Assembly: GCA_023434855.1 (NCBI GenBank)
Contig: JAEYSJ010000155.1
Location: forward strand, 1-27,566
Origin: Bacillota bacterium
Lineage (GTDB): Bacteria > Bacillota_C > Negativicutes > JAEYSJ01
Length of the DNA stretch: 27,566 nt
Direction of reading: 5' to 3'
Part shown: positions 8,211 to 16,310 of the stretch, piece by piece
Position numbering within the stretch: position 1 is the stretch's first letter
Layout of the letters: every line of letters starts with the position of its first letter
Position numbers and translations under genes: made by a program
Notes under the pieces: generated by a model
What the model was told of the DNA's origin: nothing
What the model saw: the letters and a program-made list of their open reading frames with translations, nothing else
The model's database searches: none

Positions 8211-10349
8211 ATGACAAATTTGTTAAATAATACGTACAAAGGTTGGATATCTATTCTATTAGGAGCTTGCTTCTTATTTGCGGCAGGCTATCTGGGTACA
8301 AAAAACTTCTTGATTTTTCATTCCTTTGCTGAAACGTTCACTATCATCGTCAGTTATAGCATTGCCTTCATAGTTCTTAATACATATGAAAGTATAAATA
8401 ACAATTTTATTCCTATTATCGGGGTTGCTTACTTTTGTGCTGGTTTTTTCGATGTAATACACACACTAAGTTACGAAGGATTAAATATAATCCCCAATGC
8501 CGGTGCAGGGCTGGCACCCCAAATGTGGATTATTGCCAGATATCTGGACAGTATTGGGATGCTGCTTGCCGGAATATCGTTTCATAAGACTTTTAAATTA
8601 CCTTATGTGCTGATTACTTATGTTTGTGTCTCAATAATAGCATTATTATCTGTATTTTATTGGCATGTATTTCCGCTGACATTTATCCCCGGTCAGGGAC
8701 TCACTCCCTTTAAAGTGTACAGTGAGTATGCTATCTGCCTTATTCTTATTGCCAGCCTTATACTATTGATATGGCACAAAAGCCGGTTTCAGCCGCGAGT
8801 GTACCGGCCGCTGCTGATTTTTTTCCTTGTTTCCATTTTTACTGAGCTTTCATTAACTTTCTACAAAACCAATGGTGGGTGGGAGAACGTAATTGGCCAT
8901 TTGTTAAAAATGACGGCTTACTTCTTCTTATACCGGGCGGTTGTAGTAACCACTTTACAAGAGCCATATGACAGAATAAGCGGCCAAGCGAAAGAATTAC
9001 ATGAAACTAACGCGACACTGGAAGAAGAAATTACGGAACGGCAGGCGGCTCAGGAAGCACTTTGTCAATTGAACGCCGAACTTGAAAATAAAGTTTTGGA
9101 ACGTACGAGCCAGTTGCAAGAGATTAATGCAACACTGGAAGAAGAAATAATGGAACGGCAGGCGGCGGAAGCGACGCTAAATGAGACCAACGCAGCCCTC
9201 AAGGCGAGTGACGCCCGTTATCGCAGCCTTTTTGACAACATGCAGAATGTTTTTTCTTTACGAAAAGTTATTGTAGATGAGGATGGCCGACCGGTCGACC
9301 TTTTATACCTTGAGGTCAACCCGGCGTTCGAGGTGCTTTACGGCCTGAAACCGTCTGACGTTGTGGGCAAACTGTTCACTCAAGTCTTTCCGCACTATCA
9401 TGAGGAGCCCTTTGACTGGATCAAAGAAATAGGGGAAGTGGCACTTACAAGTGAACCGAAGGCTTTTGTAAAACATGTTGCTTTTTTGAACGGTTGGTTT
9501 CATTTTGCTCTGTATAGCCCCGAACCGGGATTGGTTGCTATGATTACGATTGATATTACAGCAAGAATGAAGGCCGAGGAAGCCCAAAAGAGGTATGCAG
9601 AGGAGATAGCGGCAACAAACCAGGAACTCCAGAATTTTACGAATATCGTCGCCCATGATTTTCGGTCACCCATGGTTAATCTCAAAGGGTTTTCGAAAGA
9701 ACTTGGAAACGCACTGAAGGACCTCAAAAAGGCCATAAATGATGATGCGGAATGTGATCGCGAAAAGGCGAACGAAATATTGGATAATGAGGTACCGGAA
9801 TCGCTGGATTATATTCGAACGTCTGTAGACAGATTAGACAGAATGGTAAATGCCCTGTTGAAGCTGGCCCGAGTCGGCAGGAGGGAAATGGTCTATAAAC
9901 CGGTAGAATGCGGTGAACTAATAACCGGTATCTTCCGTTCTTTCGAACATCAGATTCAAAAACAGGGAATCCGGGTTGAGGTCGGTCCAATGCCGATAAT
10001 CGAAACTGATTCCCTGGCCCTGGAACAGATTATCAGTAATTTGGTTGATAACGCTATTAAATACCTTGATCCCGGTCGACCAGGGAAAATTGAGATAATG
10101 ACTGCAGATGACGGCGATAAATATCTATTCACAGTTGGCGACAATGGGCGAGGAATTGCTCAGGAAGACTGCGCGAAGATCTTTGACCTGTTTAGCCGCG
10201 TAGGCAAGCAGGATAAGCCGGGTGAAGGGCTGGGGCTAGCCTACGTCCGAACCTTAGTCCGCCAATTAGGTGGGAGAATTTGGTGTGAATCGGAGTTAGG
10301 TGTTGGGACGAAGATGAAATTTACGATTTATAAACAGTCTTGTCAATAA
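8211..10349 (+). CDS. Membrane MASE3-PAS sensor histidine kinase
   Basis: About 712 residues. The first 255 residues form seven or so membrane helices with features of the MASE3 sensor domain: GFFDVIHTLSYEG, then PQMWIIARYLDS. Two similar coiled-coil segments containing EEEI(T/M)ERQAA repeats follow (about 265-330), then a PAS domain (about 335-455), HisKA with His482 in IVAHDFRSPMVNLKGF, and the ATPase domain (NLVDNAIKY, DNGRGI, GEGLGLAYVRTLVRQLGG). A GGAGTGA site lies just before ATG 8211. It is the membrane branch of the three-kinase set; MASE3 ligands are not known to me. It is the last gene before a terminator at 10383, and so ends the Kai operon. Confidence 0.92.
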   Translation: MTNLLNNTYKGWISILLGACFLFAAGYLGTKNFLIFHSFAETFTIIVSYSIAFIVLNTYESINNNFIPIIGVAYFCAGFFDVIHTLSYEGLNIIPNAGAGLAPQMWIIARYLDSIGMLLAGISFHKTFKLPYVLITYVCVSIIALLSVFYWHVFPLTFIPGQGLTPFKVYSEYAICLILIASLILLIWHKSRFQPRVYRPLLIFFLVSIFTELSLTFYKTNGGWENVIGHLLKMTAYFFLYRAVVVTTLQEPYDRISGQAKELHETNATLEEEITERQAAQEALCQLNAELENKVLERTSQLQEINATLEEEIMERQAAEATLNETNAALKASDARYRSLFDNMQNVFSLRKVIVDEDGRPVDLLYLEVNPAFEVLYGLKPSDVVGKLFTQVFPHYHEEPFDWIKEIGEVALTSEPKAFVKHVAFLNGWFHFALYSPEPGLVAMITIDITARMKAEEAQKRYAEEIAATNQELQNFTNIVAHDFRSPMVNLKGFSKELGNALKDLKKAINDDAECDREKANEILDNEVPESLDYIRTSVDRLDRMVNALLKLARVGRREMVYKPVECGELITGIFRSFEHQIQKQGIRVEVGPMPIIETDSLALEQIISNLVDNAIKYLDPGRPGKIEIMTADDGDKYLFTVGDNGRGIAQEDCAKIFDLFSRVGKQDKPGEGLGLAYVRTLVRQLGGRIWCESELGVGTKMKFTIYKQSCQ

Positions 10350-10382
10350 TTTATGTGTTACCTTTAAAAATATATTAGTCAG

Positions 10383-10412
10383 AAAAAAGAGGCGCATAGC
10401 CTCTATTTTTTA
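10383..10412 (+). terminator. Terminator of the Kai-kinase operon
   Basis: Stem AGAGGC (10388-10393) with GCCTCT (10399-10404), 5-base loop, then a T-rich run. An A run precedes the stem. It lies 34 bases after the MASE3 kinase stop. Confidence 0.8.
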
Positions 10413-10545
10413 TTGCCAGAGGAAACCTGGACTTGGCGAATGAAAGTTGAAAAAAATTTATGGCGGTAATGTGTAAAATTAAATGTAATTTCCACCATTT
10501 CTCAAGACAAAAATAAAAATTTAATCACAAAATGGAGGGGTCTAG

Positions 10546-11115
10546 ATGTCAGCAGAAATTATTTGCGGTAAATTGAAAGAAGCTTGGGAAAGTATCATTC
10601 AGTGCTGGCAGTATAAAATTGCTGTCAGCCTTTTTTCGAACATTATAACATTTCTATTTGGCGAGATAGATGTTGGTTTCATTGCACTCTGGTCATTAGT
10701 ATTTCTTGATTTGTTTTCCCGCTGGGCCTGCGTTACGAAAAAACATATTGAAGATAGTCAACTACAATGTGGCTGGATTGCCGGCTTCCTAAATGCTTGG
10801 GAAACAGGTGTGCTCAATTCGCGTGAAATGCGGTTTTCCTTTGTGCCCAAAATCGGCGTATATCTGGGGTTGCTGATTGCCGCACACTTGCTGACTCTTA
10901 TTATTCAGCCTAAAGTTTTGTTGGGAGTTGAGTGGTCGCAAGTTCCGGCCAATGTTGTTACTATGTACCTGGCAATTACCGAGTTTATGAGTATTAATGA
11001 AAATTTTGTGGAAATGGGCTATGGTTTTTTGGCTCCCTTATCGCGTTTCTTTTGTAAAAAACGCGACTCACTGGTGGGGAATGATAATCAGGATACAGGA
11101 GATAAACGACAGTGA
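10546..11115 (+). CDS. Holin-family-like small membrane protein
   Basis: About 189 residues, with hydrophobic helices near 30-65 (KIAVSLFSNIITFLFG, then VGFIALWSLVFLDLFSRW), 100-125 (KIGVYLGLLIAAHLLTLII) and 135-150. The arrangement, a DLFSRW segment followed by a charged linker, a conserved NSREM.F.FVPKIGVYLG segment, another helix and a late ITEFMSINEN, matches the phage-holin 4 (TcdE/CidA-like toxin-secretion holin) group as I know it. GGAGGGG ends five bases before the ATG. No endolysin, tail or other phage gene is nearby, so it is an orphan and may serve protein release or cell-wall turnover rather than phage lysis. The tail is polar and charged (KKRDSLVGNDNQDTGDKRQ), as expected of a cytoplasmic end. 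Confidence 0.6.
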   Translation: MSAEIICGKLKEAWESIIQCWQYKIAVSLFSNIITFLFGEIDVGFIALWSLVFLDLFSRWACVTKKHIEDSQLQCGWIAGFLNAWETGVLNSREMRFSFVPKIGVYLGLLIAAHLLTLIIQPKVLLGVEWSQVPANVVTMYLAITEFMSINENFVEMGYGFLAPLSRFFCKKRDSLVGNDNQDTGDKRQ

Positions 11116-11137
11116 AGATCATGTTCGCCGCCGCATC

Positions 11138-12778
11138 CTATTCCTTTTCGAGCAGTGCCTCATACACCAGCGAAATAACGCTTCCATATTTTCCTGTTTC
11201 AAAATTGCTCGTAAAAAACCGGTCCACATCTCCTGGCATACTTGGTGCATGAACACGATTAGTTAAGAGAATGATCGCCATATCATGCTTAGGGTCAATA
11301 CAGCTATCAATTCCTGTCCAGCCCGTATGACCAATTACCTGATCACTGGCATAGGGGCCAAACTCGAAAATAGTATCCTTATTTCCGCCCTTATTCCAGC
11401 CCAGGCCGATTTCTTTATCATGATCGGTCGGTTTCGTAAAGTAGGTCACGGTAGATTGATCACACAGTTTGTAGCCGCCATAACCACCACCATTCAAGAT
11501 GACTTGCGCTAAAACGGCCAAATCCTGCGCCCGGGAAAAGAGTCCGGCGTGACCTGAGACCCCACCTAAAGAATAATAAGCTTTTTCATCATGTACTTCG
11601 CCTTGTAGTGTATAATCGCGAATGTTAGGAAAATACACTTGGTGATCACGGGTATTGCCGTTTCTTTCCGTTGCGGCAAACTGTTCTTTCTTAAACCCTT
11701 TTTGCAGGGGATTAAACAGCGTATGAGTAAGTCCCATAGGACGGTAAATATTTTTTTCCACATAGTCATCCAACCGTTGCCCGGTAATATGTTCGATAAT
11801 AGCACCAAGCAAAATATAGTCAGTATCACTATACACCGTTTGTGTCCCAATAGGATAAACAAGCGGTGCTTTTTCTATTAACTTAAGCGTGGCTGCACGG
11901 TCTAGTGAATAAAATTCGCCCGATTTATGCGAATCAAAAAACTTAATTTCGGGGGCAAAACCAGCACTATGCGCCATAATATCCCGTATCTTGATCTCAT
12001 CTCGTCCTTCACCGGTGAAACCAGGCAAATAAGCGGACACTCGCTCCTCGGGGTTGACTTTTCCCTCACTTGTCAGCTTCATCATGGCAAATACAGTGGC
12101 ATATATCTTGGTATTAGAAGCGAGATCAAAGAGCGTATCCGGTGTCATCGGCTGGCACTTTGCTAAAAGCATATCACCCTCATATTTTTTTTGCCAGCCA
12201 TAAGCCGTGTTTTTGACAATTTTGCCATCTTTGACAATGAGAAGTACTGCACCAGGAAAGCCCTTTGCGACATCCTCCTGTATCAGCGCATCCACCTTGG
12301 CAAGTTTTTTTTCGGAAAAACCAACCTCTGCCGGACTACCAATGGTCAGTTCGGGATACAAAATTTTCACATTGATGTACGCTCCTGCAGGCGAAATCTG
12401 CAATACTTTCAGCGCATTATCCCCATCCACGGTGTATTCGCCGATATCTATCTTCATTTTTCCCTGCGGAACTGTTAAAGCCTCCTGAATTGACACTTGT
12501 TTGCCATTAATATATACTTCTGCATGGAGAGCGCCATGATTCTCGACAAGCATGGTTCCTCGTCCACGATAAGCTTTGAATACCCGGCGGCTTTGTGCAT
12601 AAATACGCGTAGTAGGATCATCCTCGGGGAACTTGCTGTCAATCTGGGATTCCTGATACGTATTTTCCACCCGCGTAACCTGCACTATTGATAGATCTGC
12701 TGCTTGCGCGGAAATGAAAAAAGCAAAATATGACACAAACGGCAACGTAAAGAAGATTTTTCTTAATGGTATTTCCAC
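11138..12778 (-). CDS. Secreted serine hydrolase, PBP4B/class C beta-lactamase family
   Basis: About 546 residues with an N-terminal signal peptide (hydrophobic stretch 8-24, ending AQA). Residues 30-145 form a separate beta-rich domain. The catalytic domain has the SxxK motif SNTK (Ser221, Lys224), a YSDTDY motif in the YxN position and HTGWTG for the third motif. This is the beta-lactamase-like penicillin-binding/esterase family, closest in layout to PBP4B (YfeW-like). The substrate, a D-Ala peptide or an ester, cannot be fixed from sequence. The start is GTG 12778, with GGAGG 7 bases upstream. It is convergent with the holin-like gene (22 bases between stops) and divergent from the MoaE-like gene. 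Confidence 0.88.
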   Translation of the reverse strand: MEIPLRKIFFTLPFVSYFAFFISAQAADLSIVQVTRVENTYQESQIDSKFPEDDPTTRIYAQSRRVFKAYRGRGTMLVENHGALHAEVYINGKQVSIQEALTVPQGKMKIDIGEYTVDGDNALKVLQISPAGAYINVKILYPELTIGSPAEVGFSEKKLAKVDALIQEDVAKGFPGAVLLIVKDGKIVKNTAYGWQKKYEGDMLLAKCQPMTPDTLFDLASNTKIYATVFAMMKLTSEGKVNPEERVSAYLPGFTGEGRDEIKIRDIMAHSAGFAPEIKFFDSHKSGEFYSLDRAATLKLIEKAPLVYPIGTQTVYSDTDYILLGAIIEHITGQRLDDYVEKNIYRPMGLTHTLFNPLQKGFKKEQFAATERNGNTRDHQVYFPNIRDYTLQGEVHDEKAYYSLGGVSGHAGLFSRAQDLAVLAQVILNGGGYGGYKLCDQSTVTYFTKPTDHDKEIGLGWNKGGNKDTIFEFGPYASDQVIGHTGWTGIDSCIDPKHDMAIILLTNRVHAPSMPGDVDRFFTSNFETGKYGSVISLVYEALLEKE

Positions 12779-12808
12779 GATAATTCCTCCTTGTTTGCTG
12801 CATCCCCT

Positions 12809-12814
12809 ATTATA
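12809..12814 (-). promoter_or_regulatory. Likely -10 element of the serine hydrolase gene
   Basis: On the minus strand a perfect TATAAT lies 31 bases before the GTG start and about 20 before the ribosome site. No good -35 hexamer is seen at the right distance (CAGGTT), so it may depend on an activator or a different upstream contact. Confidence 0.4.
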
Positions 12815-12975
12815 CAGGATACAATATCAGAAACCTGAAAGTCAAAGAATGATTAAAGGAAACCCTCTTACGAGTGATTTTAATGGTACTTTTCGTATAA
12901 AGGATTTTACAATTTGTATGTATAAAAAGATTAGAATAACGAATCTGGATACTAATATAAGGAGAGTGTTATCGT

Positions 12976-13386
12976 ATGACAAACGGAAAAATGAAAAAAG
13001 TATCACCATCCATTGATGAGTGGCTCAAAGAAGCAAAAGCGGATCCAGCAGCTTTACAGGAAGGCATGTTTTTGGTTCATAATGGCATTGTTCGCCAGAC
13101 ACCTAAAGCCCAGGTTCGTCAAGGACGTGGTGACGGCTCGCTGGTAAAGGGAATGGAATTCGCGTATGATGCCGCAAAAGTTGATGCAGTCATTGCTGAA
13201 ACCTATAAAATGGAGGGCATCTTCTATATTAAGGTTTGGCTAAATGAAGGCCAGCTTACTCTGGGCGATGATATAATGTATGTATTGATCGGCGGTGATA
13301 TCAGGCCGCATGTTATTGATGCCTTACAATTCCTGGTTAGCAAGATCAAAAACGAATGTGTTACAGAAATCGAACTAAAGCAGTAA
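12976..13386 (+). CDS. MoaE-like protein (molybdopterin synthase large-subunit family)
   Basis: About 136 residues. The pattern FLVHNGIVRQTPKA, then YDAAKVDAVIAETYKMEGI, VWLNEGQLTLGDDIMYVLIGGDIRPHVIDALQFLV and KIKNECVTEIE follows the MoaE fold: the G-x-VR start, the H-R-G-x-L-x-x-G-E-like strand and the final helix. In true MoaE the active site has lysines near a W-K-x-E motif at the C terminus. Here the end is NECVTEIELKQ and no such motif is present, so catalysis is uncertain. GGAGAG lies 9 bases upstream of the ATG. No moaD, moaA or molybdoenzyme gene is in the window. It may be a shortened clostridial MoaE homologue with another role. Confidence 0.65.
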   Translation: MTNGKMKKVSPSIDEWLKEAKADPAALQEGMFLVHNGIVRQTPKAQVRQGRGDGSLVKGMEFAYDAAKVDAVIAETYKMEGIFYIKVWLNEGQLTLGDDIMYVLIGGDIRPHVIDALQFLVSKIKNECVTEIELKQ

Positions 13387-13473
13387 ATGAAACCGGAGAG
13401 TCGGGGGATGTTCAGCAGATCCAAGCCATGGATTCAAAGCGACTAATAATGTGAAATTGTAGGTATAAAAATG

Positions 13474-13510
13474 AGCCGGTGGGGGTGATTAGAAATCACC
13501 CCCACCGGCT
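13474..13510. repeat. Stem-loop repeat, copy 1
   Basis: A perfect 17-bp stem (13474-13490 with 13494-13510) and a 3-base loop. It starts AGCCGGTGGGGGTGATT and is followed by TCATTTGATATAT. It stands 87 bases after the MoaE-like gene and could stop its transcription, but no T run follows. Similar stem-loops with like flanks occur near 22813 and 24873. Confidence 0.8.
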
Positions 13511-13677
13511 TCATTTGATATATGTGTTAATTCACACTTTAAAATAGCGGCATTAAGCTTTCTATTGTCTCATAGTGTAGCTCGCAGTGTAAAAGAGAGT
13601 GAACGGTAAACGGAAAATCCCTGGAAGATTTGACCCCATCACACGGCAGGAAAAAAATATACCTAGCAGTAGAGGGA

Positions 13678-13700
13678 TAATTCGCAACAATAGCGAATTA
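13678..13700. promoter_or_regulatory. 8-bp dyad upstream of the diguanylate cyclase
   Basis: TAATTCGC (13678-13685) and GCGAATTA (13693-13700) form a perfect inverted repeat with a 7-base spacer, ending 59 bases before the cyclase start. This fits a dimeric repressor operator or a small hairpin. The rest of the 13387-13759 gap shows the stem-loop repeat and nothing else that I can name. Confidence 0.35.
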
Positions 13701-13759
13701 CAAATAAATTGGTTAATAATGGAAGGATTGTGCTATTTTTACCATTGGGGTGTATAAAT

Positions 13760-15175
13760 ATGGCTTGGCTTAAAAATTTGAAGATAGCACATAAGCTTGT
13801 GTTGTTTTTTCTGTTTGTGTTTTTGCTGTTTACAGGATTGGGACTGTTTAATTATCAAGTAAGTGGTAATGTCTCTAAAAGTATGCAAAAGATGTATGAG
13901 TTAAGAATGCTATCAATATCTTTACTTAATGAATGTGCAATCAAGCATAAAGATACAGAGTCTTTAGCCCTTCAGGCGCTTATGACACCTAATAACAAGG
14001 CTAAAATTATTAATCTTACGGCAGTTATAGAAGAAAATTATCAAGATATCGAAGAATTGCTTAAAAAATACGAAAAAGGTGATTTGGATGAGGTTGAACA
14101 AGCCTTGCTTGTCCAGCTTATGCAAGAACAAACAGAATACCATGACAGTCTTAGGGCTGCTAATGATTTGATTTTACAAAACAGGCGGAAAGAAGCGTAC
14201 GAGTCTTATGTGGGGAATTCCTCCGTACACGCAAATAATATAAGTGTCCTACTCAGGGTAATGACCGATCACAATAAAAAAATGGCTGAAGAACAATATC
14301 TGGAAGCCAACAGACTGGCAAATATGTCTTTAATAATAATATATTTAATTCCTTTTATCGGGGCTTTTTTTATTTTGCTGTTAGCGTATTTTATCAATAA
14401 AAATTTAACAGGGCCGCTGCAAACCTTACTGAACCAAATAATAAAAGTGGCTGAGGGCAATTTTGATAACCTTAAAAAGAGGATCAAGGTTGACTCCGCC
14501 GATGAAATAGGATTATTGGCACAAAGCTTTAACAATATGTCGCAAACCATAGATAAATACATGAGAGAGCTCACGGAAAAAAATGAAATAATTAAAGCCC
14601 AAGCCAATCAAGATTCCTTAACAGGTCTGCCAAACAGGAGGATGTTGGAGAGCACATTGAACAACCTTCTGCGTGAAACCAATTTTATGCAGAGTAAACT
14701 TGCCATATTCTATATTGATTTGGATAATTTTAAAACTGTCAACGATACAATGGGACATCTCTGGGGCGATAGGGTTCTTAAACAGGTGGCAAAGCGTCTC
14801 GAGAAAGGTAGTCTCAAGTGTGATCTTATTGCCAGATTGGGGGGAGACGAGTTTGCTGTCGTAGCCGCTAACCTTAAAAACAGGCAAGAAGCGGAATTTA
14901 TTGCGCAAAGTATTATTGAAGCTCTTGAGCAACCGTTATTCAGCGGGAAAAATCAAGTTTATATCACTATAAGTATCGGTATTAGTTTGTTTCCGGATCA
15001 TGGTGAAAACAGTACTACATTATTTAATGCGGCTGATACCGCTTTATATCAAGCAAAAAGAAGCGGAAAAGAAAATTTCCAGTTTTACACTGACGAATTG
15101 CGTGGTAAAGTATTAAACCGCAGTCAAATGGAAGAAGACCGTGCAATAGAATCAGATAACCTGGGAAATATTTAG
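13760..15175 (+). CDS. Membrane diguanylate cyclase with four-helix-bundle sensor, HAMP and GGDEF
   Basis: About 471 residues. Membrane helix 1 (about 12-34), an extracytoplasmic helical region of about 160 residues resembling the 4HB_MCP sensor, membrane helix 2 (about 195-215), HAMP, then a GGDEF domain: DSLTGLPNRRMLES, FYIDLDNFKTVNDTMGH, and an intact signature ARLGGDEF. It should make c-di-GMP from two GTP. The usual inhibitory site RxxD just before the signature reads LKCD, so product inhibition through this site is probably lost. ATG 13760 is chosen because GGGGTG lies 8 bases upstream and it opens directly into MAWLKNLKIAHK; an upstream TTG at 13709 adds an unlikely tail. The next gene encodes a binding lipoprotein that may bring a ligand to the sensor. 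Confidence 0.93.
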   Translation: MAWLKNLKIAHKLVLFFLFVFLLFTGLGLFNYQVSGNVSKSMQKMYELRMLSISLLNECAIKHKDTESLALQALMTPNNKAKIINLTAVIEENYQDIEELLKKYEKGDLDEVEQALLVQLMQEQTEYHDSLRAANDLILQNRRKEAYESYVGNSSVHANNISVLLRVMTDHNKKMAEEQYLEANRLANMSLIIIYLIPFIGAFFILLLAYFINKNLTGPLQTLLNQIIKVAEGNFDNLKKRIKVDSADEIGLLAQSFNNMSQTIDKYMRELTEKNEIIKAQANQDSLTGLPNRRMLESTLNNLLRETNFMQSKLAIFYIDLDNFKTVNDTMGHLWGDRVLKQVAKRLEKGSLKCDLIARLGGDEFAVVAANLKNRQEAEFIAQSIIEALEQPLFSGKNQVYITISIGISLFPDHGENSTTLFNAADTALYQAKRSGKENFQFYTDELRGKVLNRSQMEEDRAIESDNLGNI

Positions 15176-15196
15176 TTGGAGGCAAACATAAACAGG

Positions 15197-16255
15197 ATGA
15201 AGAAATTGCTGTCACTGTTAACTTTACTACTATTATTGCCGGGGTGTATTAAGCTGTTGCCGGGCCCGCAAACCGGCAATAGCCACACCCTGAACGTAAG
15301 CGTGCTGTTCTCCGAAGGAGGCCGGGGAGACCACGGTTATAATGATATGGCCCATCTTGGTGTTGAACAGGTCAAAGCGGATTTTGGCAGTGCTGTTACT
15401 ATTAAATATTTTGATTTTACTGCTAATTATGACTTTTTGCTGCGTTTGCAGGGTCAAAGCAGTATGGATGTTGTAATTATCATCGGCGGCTATAACTATA
15501 TTGACAGTATAATAAAAATAGCGAAAGAGTTTCCTAAAACAAGATTTGTTGTAGTTGACGGCTATATTTCCGGTTTAACAGAGCATGACAATATTACCTG
15601 TATCAACTTCAAAGTTCAGGAAGGCTCCTTTTTAGTCGGTGCAATGGCGGCTTTAAAGAGCACGTCCGGTAAGATTGGCTTTATTGGCGGCATAAAACGT
15701 CCGGAAATCGAAAGGTTTGAAACAGGTTTCACTGCCGGGGCAAAATATATTAAGCCTGAGATAAAAATCATAGCTGACTATATAGGGAATACTTTAGCTT
15801 CCTTCAAAAACTTTGAAAAGGGCGAGGAATTGGCGGAGGAGCAATATAAAAATGGTGTTGACGTGATATTTCATGCAGCAGGTGCTTCAGGCTTTGGCGT
15901 TATTTCTGTTGCAGAGAAACAAAAGAAATGGGTCATTGGTGTTGATACAGACCAAGCTTTGCTTTTGCCCACCGACCAGAGACCGTATATCCTGACAAGT
16001 ATGATTAAAAAAGTGGATACTGCCGTTTACAATGCCATAGCGGCTTCGATAAACAAAGAAATCAAAGGTGGCTATATCACATATGGCCTAGCGGAAAATA
16101 GCGTGGGTTATGCCGAAAATCAATACAACGCGGTAGAAATCAAAGAAAGTAAAGAGACCGTGGAAAAAATTAAAGCAAAGATAATTGCTAAGGAAATTAT
16201 TATTCCTGATAGGACCGGTTCCCCGTTTGTTACGCAGGGTAGCTTAGTGGAGTGA
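15197..16255 (+). CDS. BMP-family substrate-binding lipoprotein
   Basis: About 352 residues. A lipoprotein signal MKKLLSLLTLLLLLPGC places Cys17 in an LPGC lipobox. The mature protein has the BMP/PnrA pattern: VSVLFSEGGRGDHGYNDMAH, DVVIIIGGYNYID, RFVVVDG, KIGFIGGIKRPEIERFETGF, DVIFHAAGASGFGV and KKWVIGVDTDQ. Family members bind nucleosides or similar small molecules and usually serve ABC importers. No ATPase or permease gene is present here. It follows the diguanylate cyclase stop by 21 bases on the same strand. ATG 15197 is preferred; GGAGG at 15178-15182 is a little distant (14 bases), and TTG 15176 would overlap the ribosome site. It may act as the ligand receptor of the cyclase. Confidence 0.9.
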   Translation: MKKLLSLLTLLLLLPGCIKLLPGPQTGNSHTLNVSVLFSEGGRGDHGYNDMAHLGVEQVKADFGSAVTIKYFDFTANYDFLLRLQGQSSMDVVIIIGGYNYIDSIIKIAKEFPKTRFVVVDGYISGLTEHDNITCINFKVQEGSFLVGAMAALKSTSGKIGFIGGIKRPEIERFETGFTAGAKYIKPEIKIIADYIGNTLASFKNFEKGEELAEEQYKNGVDVIFHAAGASGFGVISVAEKQKKWVIGVDTDQALLLPTDQRPYILTSMIKKVDTAVYNAIAASINKEIKGGYITYGLAENSVGYAENQYNAVEIKESKETVEKIKAKIIAKEIIIPDRTGSPFVTQGSLVE

Positions 16256-16260
16256 AGGTA

Positions 16261-16308
16261 AAAAATAACCATCGAATATTCCTTAAGGGAATTTCGGTGG
16301 TTATTTTT
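16261..16308. terminator. Bidirectional terminator between convergent genes
   Basis: AAAAATAACCA (16261-16271) pairs with TGGTTATTTTT (16298-16308), and the arms continue inward with CGAA/TTCG. A and T runs on either side make it work for both the lipoprotein gene (+) and the deacetylase gene (-). Confidence 0.85.
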
Positions 16309-16310
16309 TA

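Noticed and set aside
10546..11115. Prophage remnant
   Set aside because: Only one holin-like gene; no integrase, lysin, structural genes or attachment-site repeats were seen.
13560..13700. Riboswitch upstream of the diguanylate cyclase
   Set aside because: GGTAAACGG recalls a fragment of the aptamer core, but no P1, tetraloop hairpin or P3 follows in order.
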